A stretch of 64,000 bases of DNA from positions 62,001-126,000 of the forward strand of contig NZ_JAKNUS010000008.1 in the NCBI RefSeq assembly GCF_023155745.1, read 5' to 3'. The notes beneath the pieces are model-generated. The model was given only the letters and a program-made list of their open reading frames with translations. It was not told where the DNA came from and made no database searches. The stretch's first letter is position 1, and each line of letters begins with the position of its first letter. This stretch comes from Microbacterium kunmingense (GTDB taxonomy: Bacteria > Actinomycetota > Actinomycetes > Actinomycetales > Microbacteriaceae). Shown in pieces: positions 1 to 8,745 of the stretch. A program made the position numbers and the translations under genes.

Positions 1-698
1 GCGCAGCGGCCGCAGGCGACGACGCCCAGATCGCCGCGCGGGTCACCCCACCCGATGGGGTCGCCGGTCGGGCCGAGGTCGAGGCGACGGTCGGCGATGA
101 GGGCCTGCAGGCGGTCGCGGCGCAGCTGGAAAACGGGGAGGAGGTCGTCGACCTCGTGGCTGCTGGTGGTGCCGTCGCCGAGAAGGAGTTCGACGCGATC
201 GGACCGTGGGATGCCCAGCCGATCGAGCTGGACGACATAGGCGGCGAGCTGCATGAGCGCGGTGACCCGGGCGTGACGGGCGAGCTTGGTGTCTTGCACG
301 AGCCACGCGCCGAACTCGTCGCGGACGAGGAAGTCGGCGAATCCGACGAAGTCGTGGGTGGCGAAGGTGGCCTGGTAGATGACGTCGGCGTCGGAGTTCA
401 GGGCCGCGTCGGTGAGCCGCACCGCCGCGGCGAGCGCGTCGGCGTCGGAGGAACGGGTTTCGGGGATCTCGACGACCCCGTCGCCGAACTGCTCGCGGTA
501 GCGGGCCAGAACGCGGCGCTCGTGCTCGCCGCCAAGCTCGCCCGCGCGACGCAGTGTCGGGTCATCCGGCTCCTCGACCGGGTCGACGCGACCGAGCTTG
601 GCATCGATCGCGCGCAGCCACGCGAACTCGCATTCGGCGGCCGCCTTCAGGTCGCTCGCGCTCCAGACGATCCGGCCTTCGTCTTCGATGTACCGCAC
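1..698 (-). CDS. TM0106-family RecB-like nuclease, N-terminal part (runs off window)
   Basis: A GTG-started reading frame begins at 698 and stays open to the left edge, giving 232 codons of an incomplete protein. It contains GFADFLV (about residue 118) and VQDTKLAR (about 134), followed by ALMQLAAY, which fits the D...(D/E)xK...Q core of Cas4/RecB-type PD-(D/E)XK nucleases. A CGRC pair sits at the edge and may begin a metal-binding cysteine cluster. Homologues of this family usually continue into a helicase/ATPase domain, which would lie outside the window. A role in DNA processing or repair is inferred from the family; no neighbour supports it further. The start is the first in-frame start giving the family N-terminus. 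Confidence 0.75.
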   Translation of the reverse strand, partial: MRYIEDEGRIVWSASDLKAAAECEFAWLRAIDAKLGRVDPVEEPDDPTLRRAGELGGEHERRVLARYREQFGDGVVEIPETRSSDADALAAAVRLTDAALNSDADVIYQATFATHDFVGFADFLVRDEFGAWLVQDTKLARHARVTALMQLAAYVVQLDRLGIPRSDRVELLLGDGTTSSHEVDDLLPVFQLRRDRLQALIADRRLDLGPTGDPIGWGDPRGDLGVVACGRC

Positions 699-818
699 TC
701 TGCCCTTCCCGCCGGCTCATCCGGAGAACCGTCCCCACGACCCTAACCGGGGCCGCCGACGTCGATCGGGGGTCGCGAGCATCTCCGGCGAACCGCGGTG
801 CGCGGATAAGGTGCGGGT

Positions 819-1264
819 GTGCAGTGGAGCCTCGAAGTCATTCCTGTCTGCGTCGACGACATCGACGAAGCCAAGATCTTCTACGAGGCGGGTTCCACGT
901 GGATCTCGATCTCGAGATCGGCGCGACCGGCCGCGTCGTGCAGCTCACGCCGCGGGGCTCGGCAAGCAGCATCCACCTCAGAACAGGAAGCACACGCATA
1001 GACGGGCTGCAACTCGTCGTCGATGATGTGGACACCGCGCGCGCTGAACTGACGGAGCGGGGCGTGGACGTGAGCGCCGTCATGCGGTTCGAAGACGGCG
1101 AGTTCCGTGAGGGTCGCGGCGGAGACTGGAACGTCTTCGTCTTCTTCTCAGACCCGGCCGGGAACGCATGGGTGATCCAGGAGCGCCCCGCCGCCCGCTG
1201 GTACACCGGTCACCGCTCCCCCGCTCGGCGTCCGGAGTGGTGGCTTCGCCCTGTGGGCGCGTGA
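819..1264 (+). pseudogene. VOC (glyoxalase/bleomycin-resistance) family protein, frameshifted
   Basis: A GTG start at 819 lies 6 nt after a TAAGGT -10-like hexamer (807-812). The first frame encodes a typical VOC N-terminus ending in IFYEAG. At about 891-895 the family pattern GFHVDLD jumps to the +2 frame: restoring one T (ggt-ttc instead of gg-ttc) rejoins the frames. The second frame continues with LQLVVDDVDTARAEL and FVFFSDPAGNAWVIQE, the conserved second half, and ends at 1264 with an atypical tail. As it stands the gene would yield only a 60-residue fragment. A sequencing error cannot be excluded. The function would be a small metal-dependent dioxygenase- or glyoxalase-fold enzyme of unknown substrate. 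Confidence 0.7.
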
Positions 1265-1600
1265 TGACAACCGAAGTGCTCCGTTGTCGTGTCCGCCTGT
1301 TGACGCCACGGCATGCCTGCGGACAGGCTCGGATCTATGGCATCCGTGGACAGGCCAGCCGTCTACCTGTTCCACGTCGACACGGATGCCGGGCCGCAAT
1401 CGCGATGGCGGCCCGTACGGTTTCGGACGCAACTCCCGCTCTCGGGGGCGTCGCCTCGCGCCTCCGGCCGTCACGAAGGTGCGATTGGCGCGCATCGATC
1501 GGAAGAGGACCGGCATCAACGCGTCGGGTAAGGCGAGTGGCATCCCACCAGGATCACACACCGCGGTGATCACCGGCGGCATGCGCCCATCGCGCCGCCG
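1265..1600. other. Stretch without a supportable gene
   Basis: About 340 bases between the damaged VOC gene and the acidic small protein. Open frames exist on both strands (for example minus 1582-1148), but their translations are rich in Arg, Pro and Gly, match no family I recognise and have no clear start signals. The stretch may hold the decayed remains of a gene. Confidence 0.4.
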
Positions 1601-1873
1601 TCAGGCCTGCGCCCGCTCGTCCTCCTCTGGCTCGAAGCTGGACGGCTCCCCCGTGTGACCGGCAGCGACCCCATCGGGCTCATCGGGGATGGTCCCGTCC
1701 TGACCGAGGCCGTCCGACTTCTCCTCGCCGTCCGCACTGTCGGCACTCGTGGCATCCGCCTTCGACTCGGAAGGGTCGGGCTGGTCTTCGCCCAGGGGCA
1801 TCTCGACGTCCGGTCCTTCGTATCCTTCTTCCTCCGCTGCCAGGGAGCCGTGGTCGTGCGAATCCTGCGTCAT
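1601..1873 (-). CDS. Small acidic, probably disordered protein
   Basis: A 90-residue protein starting MTQDSHDHGS, preceded by an AGAAAGGCG ribosome-binding site. Roughly a third of the residues are Asp or Glu, with many Ser, Gly, Pro and Ala and almost no hydrophobic residues, so it is expected to be cytoplasmic and intrinsically disordered. No domain or catalytic motif is visible. Similar short acidic proteins are encoded at 20366-20680, 20680-20919 and 42691-42975. Function is unknown. Confidence that it is real rests on the codon use, the ribosome-binding site and the recurrence of this protein style. Confidence 0.65.
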   Translation of the reverse strand: MTQDSHDHGSLAAEEEGYEGPDVEMPLGEDQPDPSESKADATSADSADGEEKSDGLGQDGTIPDEPDGVAAGHTGEPSSFEPEEDERAQA

Positions 1874-2000
1874 GATGAGCGCCTTTCTGTTGGACAGTCC
1901 CAGCGTCTCTCGCATCCCCGCGGCATCCGACGGGGTTGACAACCGCCGGTGACCTGCGCGGCCGGCGACATCCGCACCCCGGCCGTGACAGGGTCGAACC

Positions 2001-2930
2001 ATGACCGTTACCGCAGACCCGGGTTCGTACGACCTCGACGCGCTGCGCTCGCGCGTCCTCCCCCACGACGAGGGCGCCGTCGACGACAGCATTCCCAGCC
2101 TCGCGGCAGCCGACCCGAGGCTCTGCGCCATCGCTCTCGCACTGCCCGACGGCACGGTGCGCGGCAGCTCGCACTCCGACACGGCCTTCACCATGCAGTC
2201 GTCGGTGAAACCTTTCCTCTTCGCCCTCGCCCTCCTCGACACCGACGGTGACGCGCTCCACCGCGTCGGGATCGAGCCGACCGGCGAGGCGTTCGATGCG
2301 ATCAAGCTCGAAAGCGGCACCGGCCGCCCGCCGAACCCGATGGTCAACGCCGGCGCGCTTCTGACCGCCTCCCTCGTCGACGGCGACGACGGCAAGGCCA
2401 GATCGAACCGCATTCTGCAGGGGCTCTCCGCCTTCGCCGGCCGGCCGCTCGAGATCGACGAGCGCACGGCCGAGGAGGAGCGCGAGCACGGCGAACGCAA
2501 CCACGCGCTCGCGCATCTCATGCGCGCCGAAGACACCCTTCACGTCACCGCCGACGACGCCGTCGAGGTCTACGGACGGGCATGCGCCGTGCTCGTCGAC
2601 GTCGAAGCCCTCGCGGTGATGGGCGCGACCCTCGCGCTCGGTGGGGTGAACCCGGTGACGCGGGAACGCGTCCTCCCCGCGTCCGTCGCGCGCGATGTCG
2701 TCTCGGTCATGGCGACCTGCGGGGTCTACGACGGATCGGGAACATGGATGCGACGCGTCGGCGTCCCCGCGAAATCCAGCGTGTCGGGGGCCGTCGTGCT
2801 CGCCGCGCCTCGCACGCTCGGGGCCGCCGTGCTGAGTCCACCGCTCGACGATCAGGGCACGAGCGTGCGCGGCCGGATCGCGAGCGAGGTGCTCAGCGAC
2901 GACCTCGGGCTGCACGTCTTCGCGACGTAG
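2001..2930 (+). CDS. glsA: Glutaminase A
   Basis: A 309-residue cytosolic enzyme that hydrolyses L-glutamine to glutamate and ammonia. The serine beta-lactamase-like active site is visible as S67-S-V-K70 in the stretch MQSSVKPF, and PNPMVNAGA is the conserved substrate loop. The length agrees with bacterial GlsA (about 305-310 residues), without the C-terminal STAS or cNMP domains of longer forms. A CAGGGT hexamer ends 6 nt before the ATG, so the mRNA is probably leaderless. It is transcribed alone, diverging from the acidic gene upstream. Confidence 0.93.
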   Translation: MTVTADPGSYDLDALRSRVLPHDEGAVDDSIPSLAAADPRLCAIALALPDGTVRGSSHSDTAFTMQSSVKPFLFALALLDTDGDALHRVGIEPTGEAFDAIKLESGTGRPPNPMVNAGALLTASLVDGDDGKARSNRILQGLSAFAGRPLEIDERTAEEEREHGERNHALAHLMRAEDTLHVTADDAVEVYGRACAVLVDVEALAVMGATLALGGVNPVTRERVLPASVARDVVSVMATCGVYDGSGTWMRRVGVPAKSSVSGAVVLAAPRTLGAAVLSPPLDDQGTSVRGRIASEVLSDDLGLHVFAT

Positions 2931-3003
2931 GCACTTGCGTGTGCGGCCACCGTGTGCGAACCGGCCCGGTCGCGGCATCCGTCACTCCCCTGAGAATGAA
3001 CGC

Positions 3004-3411
3004 ATGGAGTACGACATCGACGACGATCCCGCCCGCATCCAACCGGATGTCGTCTGGGCGTGGCTGTCGACGGAGGCGTACTGGGGCCGGCAGCGGAGGC
3101 GCGCCGATGTCGAGGCGCAGATCGCCGGCGCCTGGCGGGTGGTCGGAGCGTATCGCGCCGACACGGGCGAACAGGTGGGCTTCGCGCGCGCCGTCTCCGA
3201 CGGTGTGACCTTCGCCTACCTCGCCGATGTCTTCGTGACGGCACCTCACCGCGGCGCGGCGCTCGGCAAGCGAATCGTTCGTCGGATGATCGACGACGGG
3301 CCGGGGAGGAACTTCCGCTGGGTCCTGTTCACCGGAGACGCGCACGGCCTCTATGCGCAGTTCGGATTCGCAGCCCCGGATGCCACCGCGATGGTCAGGC
3401 CCGCCCGCTGA
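3004..3411 (+). CDS. GNAT family N-acetyltransferase
   Basis: A 135-residue single-domain acetyltransferase. The acetyl-CoA binding motif is recognisable as VFVTAPHRGAALGKRIV, with the LYAQFGF C-terminal strand typical of small GNAT proteins (YitI/AAC-like). The start ATG is 6 nt after GAGAAT and gives the normal family N-terminus (MEYDIDDDP). The acceptor substrate cannot be deduced. Its 3' end overlaps the convergent DUF1990 gene by 17 bp. Confidence 0.85.
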   Translation: MEYDIDDDPARIQPDVVWAWLSTEAYWGRQRRRADVEAQIAGAWRVVGAYRADTGEQVGFARAVSDGVTFAYLADVFVTAPHRGAALGKRIVRRMIDDGPGRNFRWVLFTGDAHGLYAQFGFAAPDATAMVRPAR

Positions 3412-3907
3412 AGCCCGGAGCGTCGAGCGCGGCGAGGTACCGACGGGTCATCCATGCCTGGAACCGGCGAGCCGCAGGCCTTCCGAGCCGCGTGAACCAC
3501 CGGCCCGGGCGCGAGAAGGCAATGATCGTGAAGACGACGTCGCCCGAGGGAGCGAGTCGCAGCTCGAATCGCTCCTCCCCTCTCTCGGGGTGCCCGGGGA
3601 GCGTCCCGTAGGCGAAGCCGCACGCGTCGGGCGTCCGCGCCGCGTACACGACAAGACACGGGATGCGGAAGACCAGCGGGCCGAGGCGCACCCGCATCTC
3701 CACGCGCGTCCCCTCGCGAAGGGGGTCCTCCGACATCCGCACCTCGGCGCCCGCTCGGCGCTGCACCTCGCCGGCGAAGAGCAGGTCCGCCGCACGCTCG
3801 AAGTCGGCGCGCCCGTGCCCGACCACCCGCTTCATCCGCGTGTGGTGGTAGCCGGCGGGGAGGTCGCCCCCGGTCGCGCCCATCTCGTCGTACGTCAGGT
3901 CGCTCAC
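3395..3907 (-). CDS. DUF1990 family protein
   Basis: A 170-residue protein with the family layout: LTYDEMGAT near the N-terminus, GYHHTRMKRVVGHGRADFERA, a beta-rich middle and C-terminal FSRPGRWFTRLGRPAARRFQ. The fold resembles the START/SRPBCC type; function is not known. GTG start at 3907 is preceded by TAACGT at a 6-nt distance, indicating leaderless expression. The gene ends inside the last codons of the convergent GNAT gene. Confidence 0.85.
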   Translation of the reverse strand: MSDLTYDEMGATGGDLPAGYHHTRMKRVVGHGRADFERAADLLFAGEVQRRAGAEVRMSEDPLREGTRVEMRVRLGPLVFRIPCLVVYAARTPDACGFAYGTLPGHPERGEERFELRLAPSGDVVFTIIAFSRPGRWFTRLGRPAARRFQAWMTRRYLAALDAPGFSGRA

Positions 3908-3957
3908 GTCTTCACGTTAGGCGCCGGGGGACGCCGCGGCGCGGCATCCGAGGCTCC

Positions 3958-4713
3958 TCACTCTCTGACGCCGACCTCGATCGGGAACCGCCGGCGCAGC
4001 ATCAGCCGCTGCACGAGCGTGCAGCTGACGGTCACGAGAAGATACAGCGCCGCGGCGAGAGGGACGAAGAGGGCGACCACGGCCGTGCCGAATTGCAGGA
4101 ACCCGGCCATTCGGATGAGCGCTTCACCCCCGGGTGCAGCGTCCGCGGATCCGGTCGCGGGGCGCAACAGCCGCCGTGTGAGCTCCGCGACAGCGAGGAT
4201 GAGCGTCACGACGACCCCGAAGACGAGGGCGACCTCACCCGTGGCCGCGCCGCCGAGGATCGACCCGGCAAGGCTCGTGCCGAGCGGCACGCCGAGGAGT
4301 TCCTCGGTGAGGAGGGCGTTCGGGTGCCCGGCGATCGCCGGATACAGGAACAGCGCGTAGACGATACCGACGATCGGCGCCTGCACCAGCACGGGGGCGC
4401 AGCCCGCGAAGGGCGAGGCCTTCTCGTCGGCGTAGAGCTTCATGGTCTCGCGCGACATCCGCTCGCGGTCGTCGGTGAACCGGCGCTGGATCTCGCGCAG
4501 CTTCGGCGCCAGTCGAGCCCGCGTCTGCTCGGCCTTGGCCTGAGCGACGCCGGTGGGGATGAGGATGGCTCGCACCAGCAGCGTCAGCACGATGACGGCG
4601 AGAGCAGCGGATGGCGCGCCGGCAACGGGCTGCAGAAGGTCGGCGAGTCCCATGAGCAGCGCGTACGCCGCATCGAGGGTCGCCGCAAGGGGAGGGAAGG
4701 AAAGGAGGTCCAC
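3958..4713 (-). CDS. yidC: YidC/Oxa1-family membrane insertase (accessory paralogue)
   Basis: A 251-residue polytopic membrane protein. After an N-terminal segment come five hydrophobic helices; between the first two lies the charged cytoplasmic hairpin (QAKAEQTRARLAPKLREIQ) and the FAGCAPVLVQAPIVGIVYALF signature of the Oxa1 core. Members insert or fold inner-membrane proteins with or without SecYEG. The principal actinobacterial yidC normally lies next to rnpA/rpmH, which are absent here, so this looks like a second, accessory insertase. It follows the DUF6412 gene by 102 bp on the same strand. The GTG start has only a weak ribosome-binding site. Confidence 0.88.
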   Translation of the reverse strand: MDLLSFPPLAATLDAAYALLMGLADLLQPVAGAPSAALAVIVLTLLVRAILIPTGVAQAKAEQTRARLAPKLREIQRRFTDDRERMSRETMKLYADEKASPFAGCAPVLVQAPIVGIVYALFLYPAIAGHPNALLTEELLGVPLGTSLAGSILGGAATGEVALVFGVVVTLILAVAELTRRLLRPATGSADAAPGGEALIRMAGFLQFGTAVVALFVPLAAALYLLVTVSCTLVQRLMLRRRFPIEVGVRE

Positions 4714-4815
4714 GGTGTCGTCCGTTCGTCGATGGGATGGGTCGCGGAACGGCCGCGACGGACATCGACAAACACAGAGATCACCCGCCTGCTGCGGGCG
4801 GTGGACGTCGAGGTG

Positions 4816-5094
4816 CTACGCGGCCGGAGCCGCGAGCCCGGGAGCGCGCGAACGGGTGTGGCCCGCAGCATCCGGATCGCTCTGCGCGACCGTCACCGAG
4901 ACGTCGATGGCGCGCTCCGCACGATCGCGTGAGGCCCCGCGCGACGGCAGGGAGGCCGTCGTCAGAAGCAGCGCGACGAGAAGTGCCGACGCGGCGACGA
5001 TGACCCACACCGCCGCGGAGTCCGACGGACTCAGGGCGATCACGCCCGACAGCGTGAGCAGCACCTGGAAGAAGGACGTGACCGCGTCGAGCAT
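4816..5094 (-). CDS. DUF6412 small membrane protein
   Basis: A 92-residue protein with two hydrophobic segments (about residues 5-20 and 28-47) and a C-terminal conserved tail RAIDVSVTVAQSDPDAAGH characteristic of DUF6412. A GGGAGGGAG ribosome-binding site precedes the ATG at 5094. In actinobacteria such genes commonly sit next to YidC paralogues, and here it is upstream of one on the same strand, so a shared job in membrane-protein biogenesis is a reasonable inference. The biochemical role is unknown. Confidence 0.75.
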   Translation of the reverse strand: MLDAVTSFFQVLLTLSGVIALSPSDSAAVWVIVAASALLVALLLTTASLPSRGASRDRAERAIDVSVTVAQSDPDAAGHTRSRAPGLAAPAA

Positions 5095-5294
5095 CGCGCC
5101 GCTCCCTCCCCTGGACCCGCTCACGCTAACACGCGTGACGACGGGCGGGGCGTCGTCCGAGCGGGAGGCGGCGTTCACCTCGGCATGTCGCGAGCACGGA
5201 ATCTGCGTGTCGTCTGGCTGTAACGCGCGCGCCGTAGCATCCGAGAGGGATGCCGCGTGGGGCGCCCGACCCAGCGGAGACGAGGTGACGCACC

Positions 5295-5504
5295 GTGACC
5301 GCACCACAGTACGAGATCAGCGTGTGGGAGCGCTACGCGACCGAGTTCGCGCTGGCCTTCGCCGACACCCCCACCCGGATCCGCGCCGTGCGCGAGGCCT
5401 ACATCGTGCACGGGTTCGACGTCGATCTGATCGAGCAGATCAGCGGGTTTCCGATCTGGCGGATTCGGCAGGTCATCCGCGACGGGCTCGCCCGGTCCGA
5501 TTGA
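5295..5504 (+). CDS. Hypothetical 69-residue protein
   Basis: GTG-started frame encoding a compact, mostly helical, mixed-charge protein (MTAPQYEISVWERYATEF...). No signal peptide or membrane segment. The C-terminal segment DLIEQISGFPIWRIRQVI looks like a small helical DNA-binding or dimerisation motif but I do not recognise a family. Codon use matches the neighbours, and the gene stands alone between DUF6412 (divergent) and the acetyltransferase. Confidence 0.6.
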   Translation: MTAPQYEISVWERYATEFALAFADTPTRIRAVREAYIVHGFDVDLIEQISGFPIWRIRQVIRDGLARSD

Positions 5505-5663
5505 CGCGTCGATGGCCGTCATCGGCTGACGGTGGACGGCGGTCGGCCGACGCGAGATGATCGACCGCACGGGACGCGCCACTCTCCCGCCGGAGAGTCT
5601 CGCATCGTGCAGCTCCGGAGAGAGTCGTGCGGTGATGTCGGAGCCCGGCACTACCGTTCCGGC

Positions 5664-6110
5664 ATGGGTGAACTCCGACTGGCCGAACTCGACGCTGACA
5701 ACCTTCCGGCGGTGATCCAGATCCCCCCGGCAGTGGGCGAGAAGGCTTATGTCGCGCCGGTGGTGTACTCCATCGCCGAGGCCTACGTCACTCCGACAGC
5801 CTGGCCGCGCGTCATTCTCGACGGAGACGCCGTGGTCGGATTCGTCATGGCGAACTGGGATCCCGACAACGAGATCCCCGCGTTCCGAGGTGGGATCTGG
5901 CGCCTGAACATCGCGGATGACGCCAAGGGTCGGGGCGTGGGACGCTTCGCGGTCGAGGAGGTCGCGGCGGAAGCGCGGCGACGCGGCTACGACGAGATCA
6001 CGGTTCTGTGGGATCCTGCGCCCGACGGCCCGGAAGGGTTCTATCTCCGCGTCGGCTTTCAGAAGACCGGCGAGCTGTTCGGCGAGACCATCGGAACCCG
6101 GAGGGTGTGA
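5664..6110 (+). CDS. GNAT acetyltransferase, BltD/PaiA-like
   Basis: A 148-residue acetyltransferase. The N-terminal region (PPAVGEKAYVAPVVYSIAEA followed by PRVILDGDAVVGFVM) resembles BltD-type spermine/spermidine acetyltransferases, and DDAKGRGVGRFAVEEV is the acetyl-CoA P-loop. The ATG lies 6 nt after TACCGT (5652-5657). A polyamine-like acceptor is inferred from family resemblance only. Three bases after its stop begins the next small ORF, so they form a two-gene unit. Confidence 0.82.
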   Translation: MGELRLAELDADNLPAVIQIPPAVGEKAYVAPVVYSIAEAYVTPTAWPRVILDGDAVVGFVMANWDPDNEIPAFRGGIWRLNIADDAKGRGVGRFAVEEVAAEARRRGYDEITVLWDPAPDGPEGFYLRVGFQKTGELFGETIGTRRV

Positions 6111-6113
6111 CCC

Positions 6114-6431
6114 ATGGATGAGAATCGCGCGGTCGTCAGGATGTGGCGGGGTGCGGTGCGGACAGAAGAGGCCGCGCAGTACGTCGCCTACGTCGAGCGA
6201 ACCGGCATGAGGGCGTATCGTTCGACCCCCGGCAATCTCGACGCGTGGATCCTCACGCGCGACCTGGGCGACGGCACCACTGAGATCGTGACGGTCTCGC
6301 GCTGGGACTCCCTCGCCTCGATACGGGGTTTCGCCGGCGATGACATCGATGTCGCGGTGTTCTACCCCGAGGACGACCGATTCCTCGTCGCGCGCGACGA
6401 GTCGGTTCGCCACTGGGTGCAGGCGTCGTGA
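6114..6431 (+). CDS. Antibiotic biosynthesis monooxygenase-like (ABM fold) protein
   Basis: A 105-residue protein with a dimeric ferredoxin-like ABM pattern: AVVRMWRGAV first strand, EEAAQYVAYVERTGM helix, ILTRDLGDGTTEIVTVSRWDS central strands. Such proteins are often small cofactor-less oxygenases or simply dimeric sensors; no catalytic residue can be assigned. It begins 3 nt after the GNAT stop and is probably co-transcribed and translationally coupled with it. Confidence 0.7.
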   Translation: MDENRAVVRMWRGAVRTEEAAQYVAYVERTGMRAYRSTPGNLDAWILTRDLGDGTTEIVTVSRWDSLASIRGFAGDDIDVAVFYPEDDRFLVARDESVRHWVQAS

Positions 6432-6498
6432 ATGCGGGTAGGCCCGCGCCCGAGGCAAGGGGGAGCGCCCGCGGAACCCCGCCTGCCAGACTGGGCGC

Positions 6499-8577
6499 AT
6501 GAGCCTGCCGTTCGAGAGCGCCTACCGTCACGGCTTCGCCCGCGTCGCAGCCTGCACCATCCCGGTCGCGATCGCCGACCCGGCGGCCAACGCCACCGCC
6601 GTGCTCGACACCGCCCGCGCGCTCGACGGTGACGCCGTCGCCGTCGCGGTCTTTCCCGAACTGTGTCTCACCGGGTACGCCATCGACGACCTGTTCCTGC
6701 AGGATGCGGTGCTCGACGGCGTCGTCACCGCCGTGGAAGGGCTCGTCGCGGCATCCGAAGATCTCATGCCCGTGCTCGTGGTCGGTGCCCCGCTTCGCCA
6801 CCGCAACCGCCTGTACAACTGCGCCGTCGTGATCCACCGCGGTGAACTGCTCGGCGTCGCCCCGAAGTCGTATCTGCCGACCTACCGCGAGTTCTACGAG
6901 CGGCGCTGGTTCGCGCCCGGCGACGACCAGCGCGGGGAGGACATTCAGGTCGGGTCACTCCAGGCGCCCTTCGGGCCCGACCTGCTCTTCGAATCTCTCG
7001 ACGTGCCCGACCTCGTGATCCATGCCGAGGTCTGCGAGGACGTGTGGGTGCCCATCCCGCCGTCCTCGTCGGCAGCGCTCGCAGGCGCCACGGTGCTGCT
7101 GAACCTGTCGGGAAGCCCGATCACGATCGCGCGCGCCGAGGACCGGAAGGACCTCTGCCAGTCGCAGTCGCTGCGCTGCCTCGCGGGATACGTGTATGCC
7201 GCGGCAGGGAAGGGAGAGTCGACCAACGATCTGTCGTGGGACGGCCAGACGATGATCTACGAAGGCGGCAACCTCCTCGCCGAGACCGAGCGCTTCCCCG
7301 ACGGTCCGCGCCACGCTGTGGCCGACATCGACCTCGACCGGCTGCGTCAGGATCGGATGCGGCAGGGCACGTTCGACGACAATCGCCGCACCCAGCACGC
7401 CGACGCGCTGTTTCGCACCGTGCACTTCCGCCTCGACCCGCCCGCGCGCGACATCGGTCTGCGGCGCACGCTCGACCGGTTCCCCTTCGTGCCCGACGAC
7501 CCCGCGCGTCTGGCGCAGGACTGCTACGAGGCGTTCAACATCCAGGTGTCGGGCCTGGAGCAGCGAATGCGCGCGATCGGCGGCCCGAAGCCCGTCATCG
7601 GGGTGAGCGGCGGCCTCGACTCCACCCACGCGCTCCTCGTCGTGGCACGGGCGATGGATCGGATGGGACGCCCGCGCAGCGACATCCTCGCCTACACGAT
7701 GCCGGGATTCGCGACCTCGGATCACACGAAATCCAACGCGATCGCCCTCGCCGAGGCCATCGGTGCGTCGATCGAGACGATCGACATCAGGCCGGCGGCG
7801 ACCGAGATCCTGAAGGGCATCGGTCATCCGTTCTCGGGGGGCGAGCCGGTGTACGACGTCACGTTCGAGAACGTGCAGGCCGGGATCCGCACCGATTTCC
7901 TCTTCCGGCTGGCCAACCAGAACGGCGGCATCGTCATCGGCACCTCCGACCTGTCCGAGCTCGCGCTCGGGTGGGCGACCTATGGCGTCGGCGACCAGAT
8001 GAGTCACTACGCCGTCAACGCCGGGGTGCCGAAGACACTCATCCAGCACCTCATCCGATGGGTGATCTCGCGGCCGGCGACCGAGGGCGGGTCGACCGAG
8101 CTCTCCGACCGGGCGATCGACGTACTGCAGTCGGTGCTCGACACCGAGATCAGCCCCGAGCTGGTGCCGGCGGGAGAGGACGGTGAGATCCAGTCGACCG
8201 AGGACAAGATCGGCCCCTACTCGCTCAACGACTTCACACTGTTCCACGTGCTGCGCTACGGCCTGCGGCCGTCGAAGATCGCCTTCCTCGCCGAGCGGGC
8301 GTGGTCCGATCGGGATGCCGGGGCGTGGCCCCCGGGCTTCCCCGCCGACGAACGCTACGCCTACGAGCTCCCCGAGATCGTCCGGTGGCTGCGGAACTTC
8401 CTTCAGCGCTACTTCGCTTTTGCGCAGTTCAAGCGGTCGGCCATCCCGAACGGGCCGAAGGTCTCGCCCGCGGGGTCGCTCTCGCCCCGCGGCGACTGGC
8501 GCGCACCGTCCGACGGCAACGCGGCCGCGTGGCTCGCCGAGCTCGACGCCGCGTTGCCGCAGTTCGCCGGCGACTGA
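6499..8577 (+). CDS. nadE: Glutamine-dependent NAD+ synthetase
   Basis: A 692-residue two-domain enzyme making NAD+ from deamido-NAD+, ATP and glutamine, the last step of NAD biosynthesis. The N-terminal nitrilase-type glutaminase domain shows E54 (FPELCLTGY), K123 (VAPKSYLPTY) and C179 (AEVCEDVWVP), spaced as in the mycobacterial enzyme. The synthetase domain begins with the PP-loop GVSGGLDST near residue 368 and contains GTSDLSELALGW. The length matches actinobacterial NadE. ATG is 6 nt after CAGACT (6487-6492), implying a leaderless transcript. Confidence 0.96.
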   Translation: MSLPFESAYRHGFARVAACTIPVAIADPAANATAVLDTARALDGDAVAVAVFPELCLTGYAIDDLFLQDAVLDGVVTAVEGLVAASEDLMPVLVVGAPLRHRNRLYNCAVVIHRGELLGVAPKSYLPTYREFYERRWFAPGDDQRGEDIQVGSLQAPFGPDLLFESLDVPDLVIHAEVCEDVWVPIPPSSSAALAGATVLLNLSGSPITIARAEDRKDLCQSQSLRCLAGYVYAAAGKGESTNDLSWDGQTMIYEGGNLLAETERFPDGPRHAVADIDLDRLRQDRMRQGTFDDNRRTQHADALFRTVHFRLDPPARDIGLRRTLDRFPFVPDDPARLAQDCYEAFNIQVSGLEQRMRAIGGPKPVIGVSGGLDSTHALLVVARAMDRMGRPRSDILAYTMPGFATSDHTKSNAIALAEAIGASIETIDIRPAATEILKGIGHPFSGGEPVYDVTFENVQAGIRTDFLFRLANQNGGIVIGTSDLSELALGWATYGVGDQMSHYAVNAGVPKTLIQHLIRWVISRPATEGGSTELSDRAIDVLQSVLDTEISPELVPAGEDGEIQSTEDKIGPYSLNDFTLFHVLRYGLRPSKIAFLAERAWSDRDAGAWPPGFPADERYAYELPEIVRWLRNFLQRYFAFAQFKRSAIPNGPKVSPAGSLSPRGDWRAPSDGNAAAWLAELDAALPQFAGD

Positions 8578-8602
8578 GGGGGCGCCTGCGCCTGCGGCGC
8601 CG

Positions 8603-8694
8603 GTGCGCGTGCACAGCGGCGGGGATCGGCGGCGACACGCCGCGCAGCGGCGCCAGGGGTCGGCGTGTCGGCCCTCATCCCCGCAGTTGCGCAC
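8603..8694. repeat. Long nested inverted repeat between convergent genes
   Basis: Three nested arms pair across one centre: GTGCGC (8603-8608) with GCGCAC (8689-8694), GCGGGGAT (8619-8626) with ATCCCCGC (8677-8684), and CGACACGCCG (8633-8642) with CGGCGTGTCG (8661-8670), leaving an 18-nt loop. It lies between the ends of nadE and the convergent gene at 8746. It could end transcription from both sides or be a REP-like element. Confidence 0.55.
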
Positions 8695-8745
8695 GGGGCC
8701 GACGCGGAGGCGGGGGCTCCGGCCCGGGCCGCCGTGCGCCGCGGG

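Noticed and set aside
1148..1582. Minus-strand ORF of 144 codons in the gap after the damaged VOC gene
   Set aside because: No family resemblance, skewed composition, overlap with the conserved VOC C-terminus on the other strand, and no start signal.
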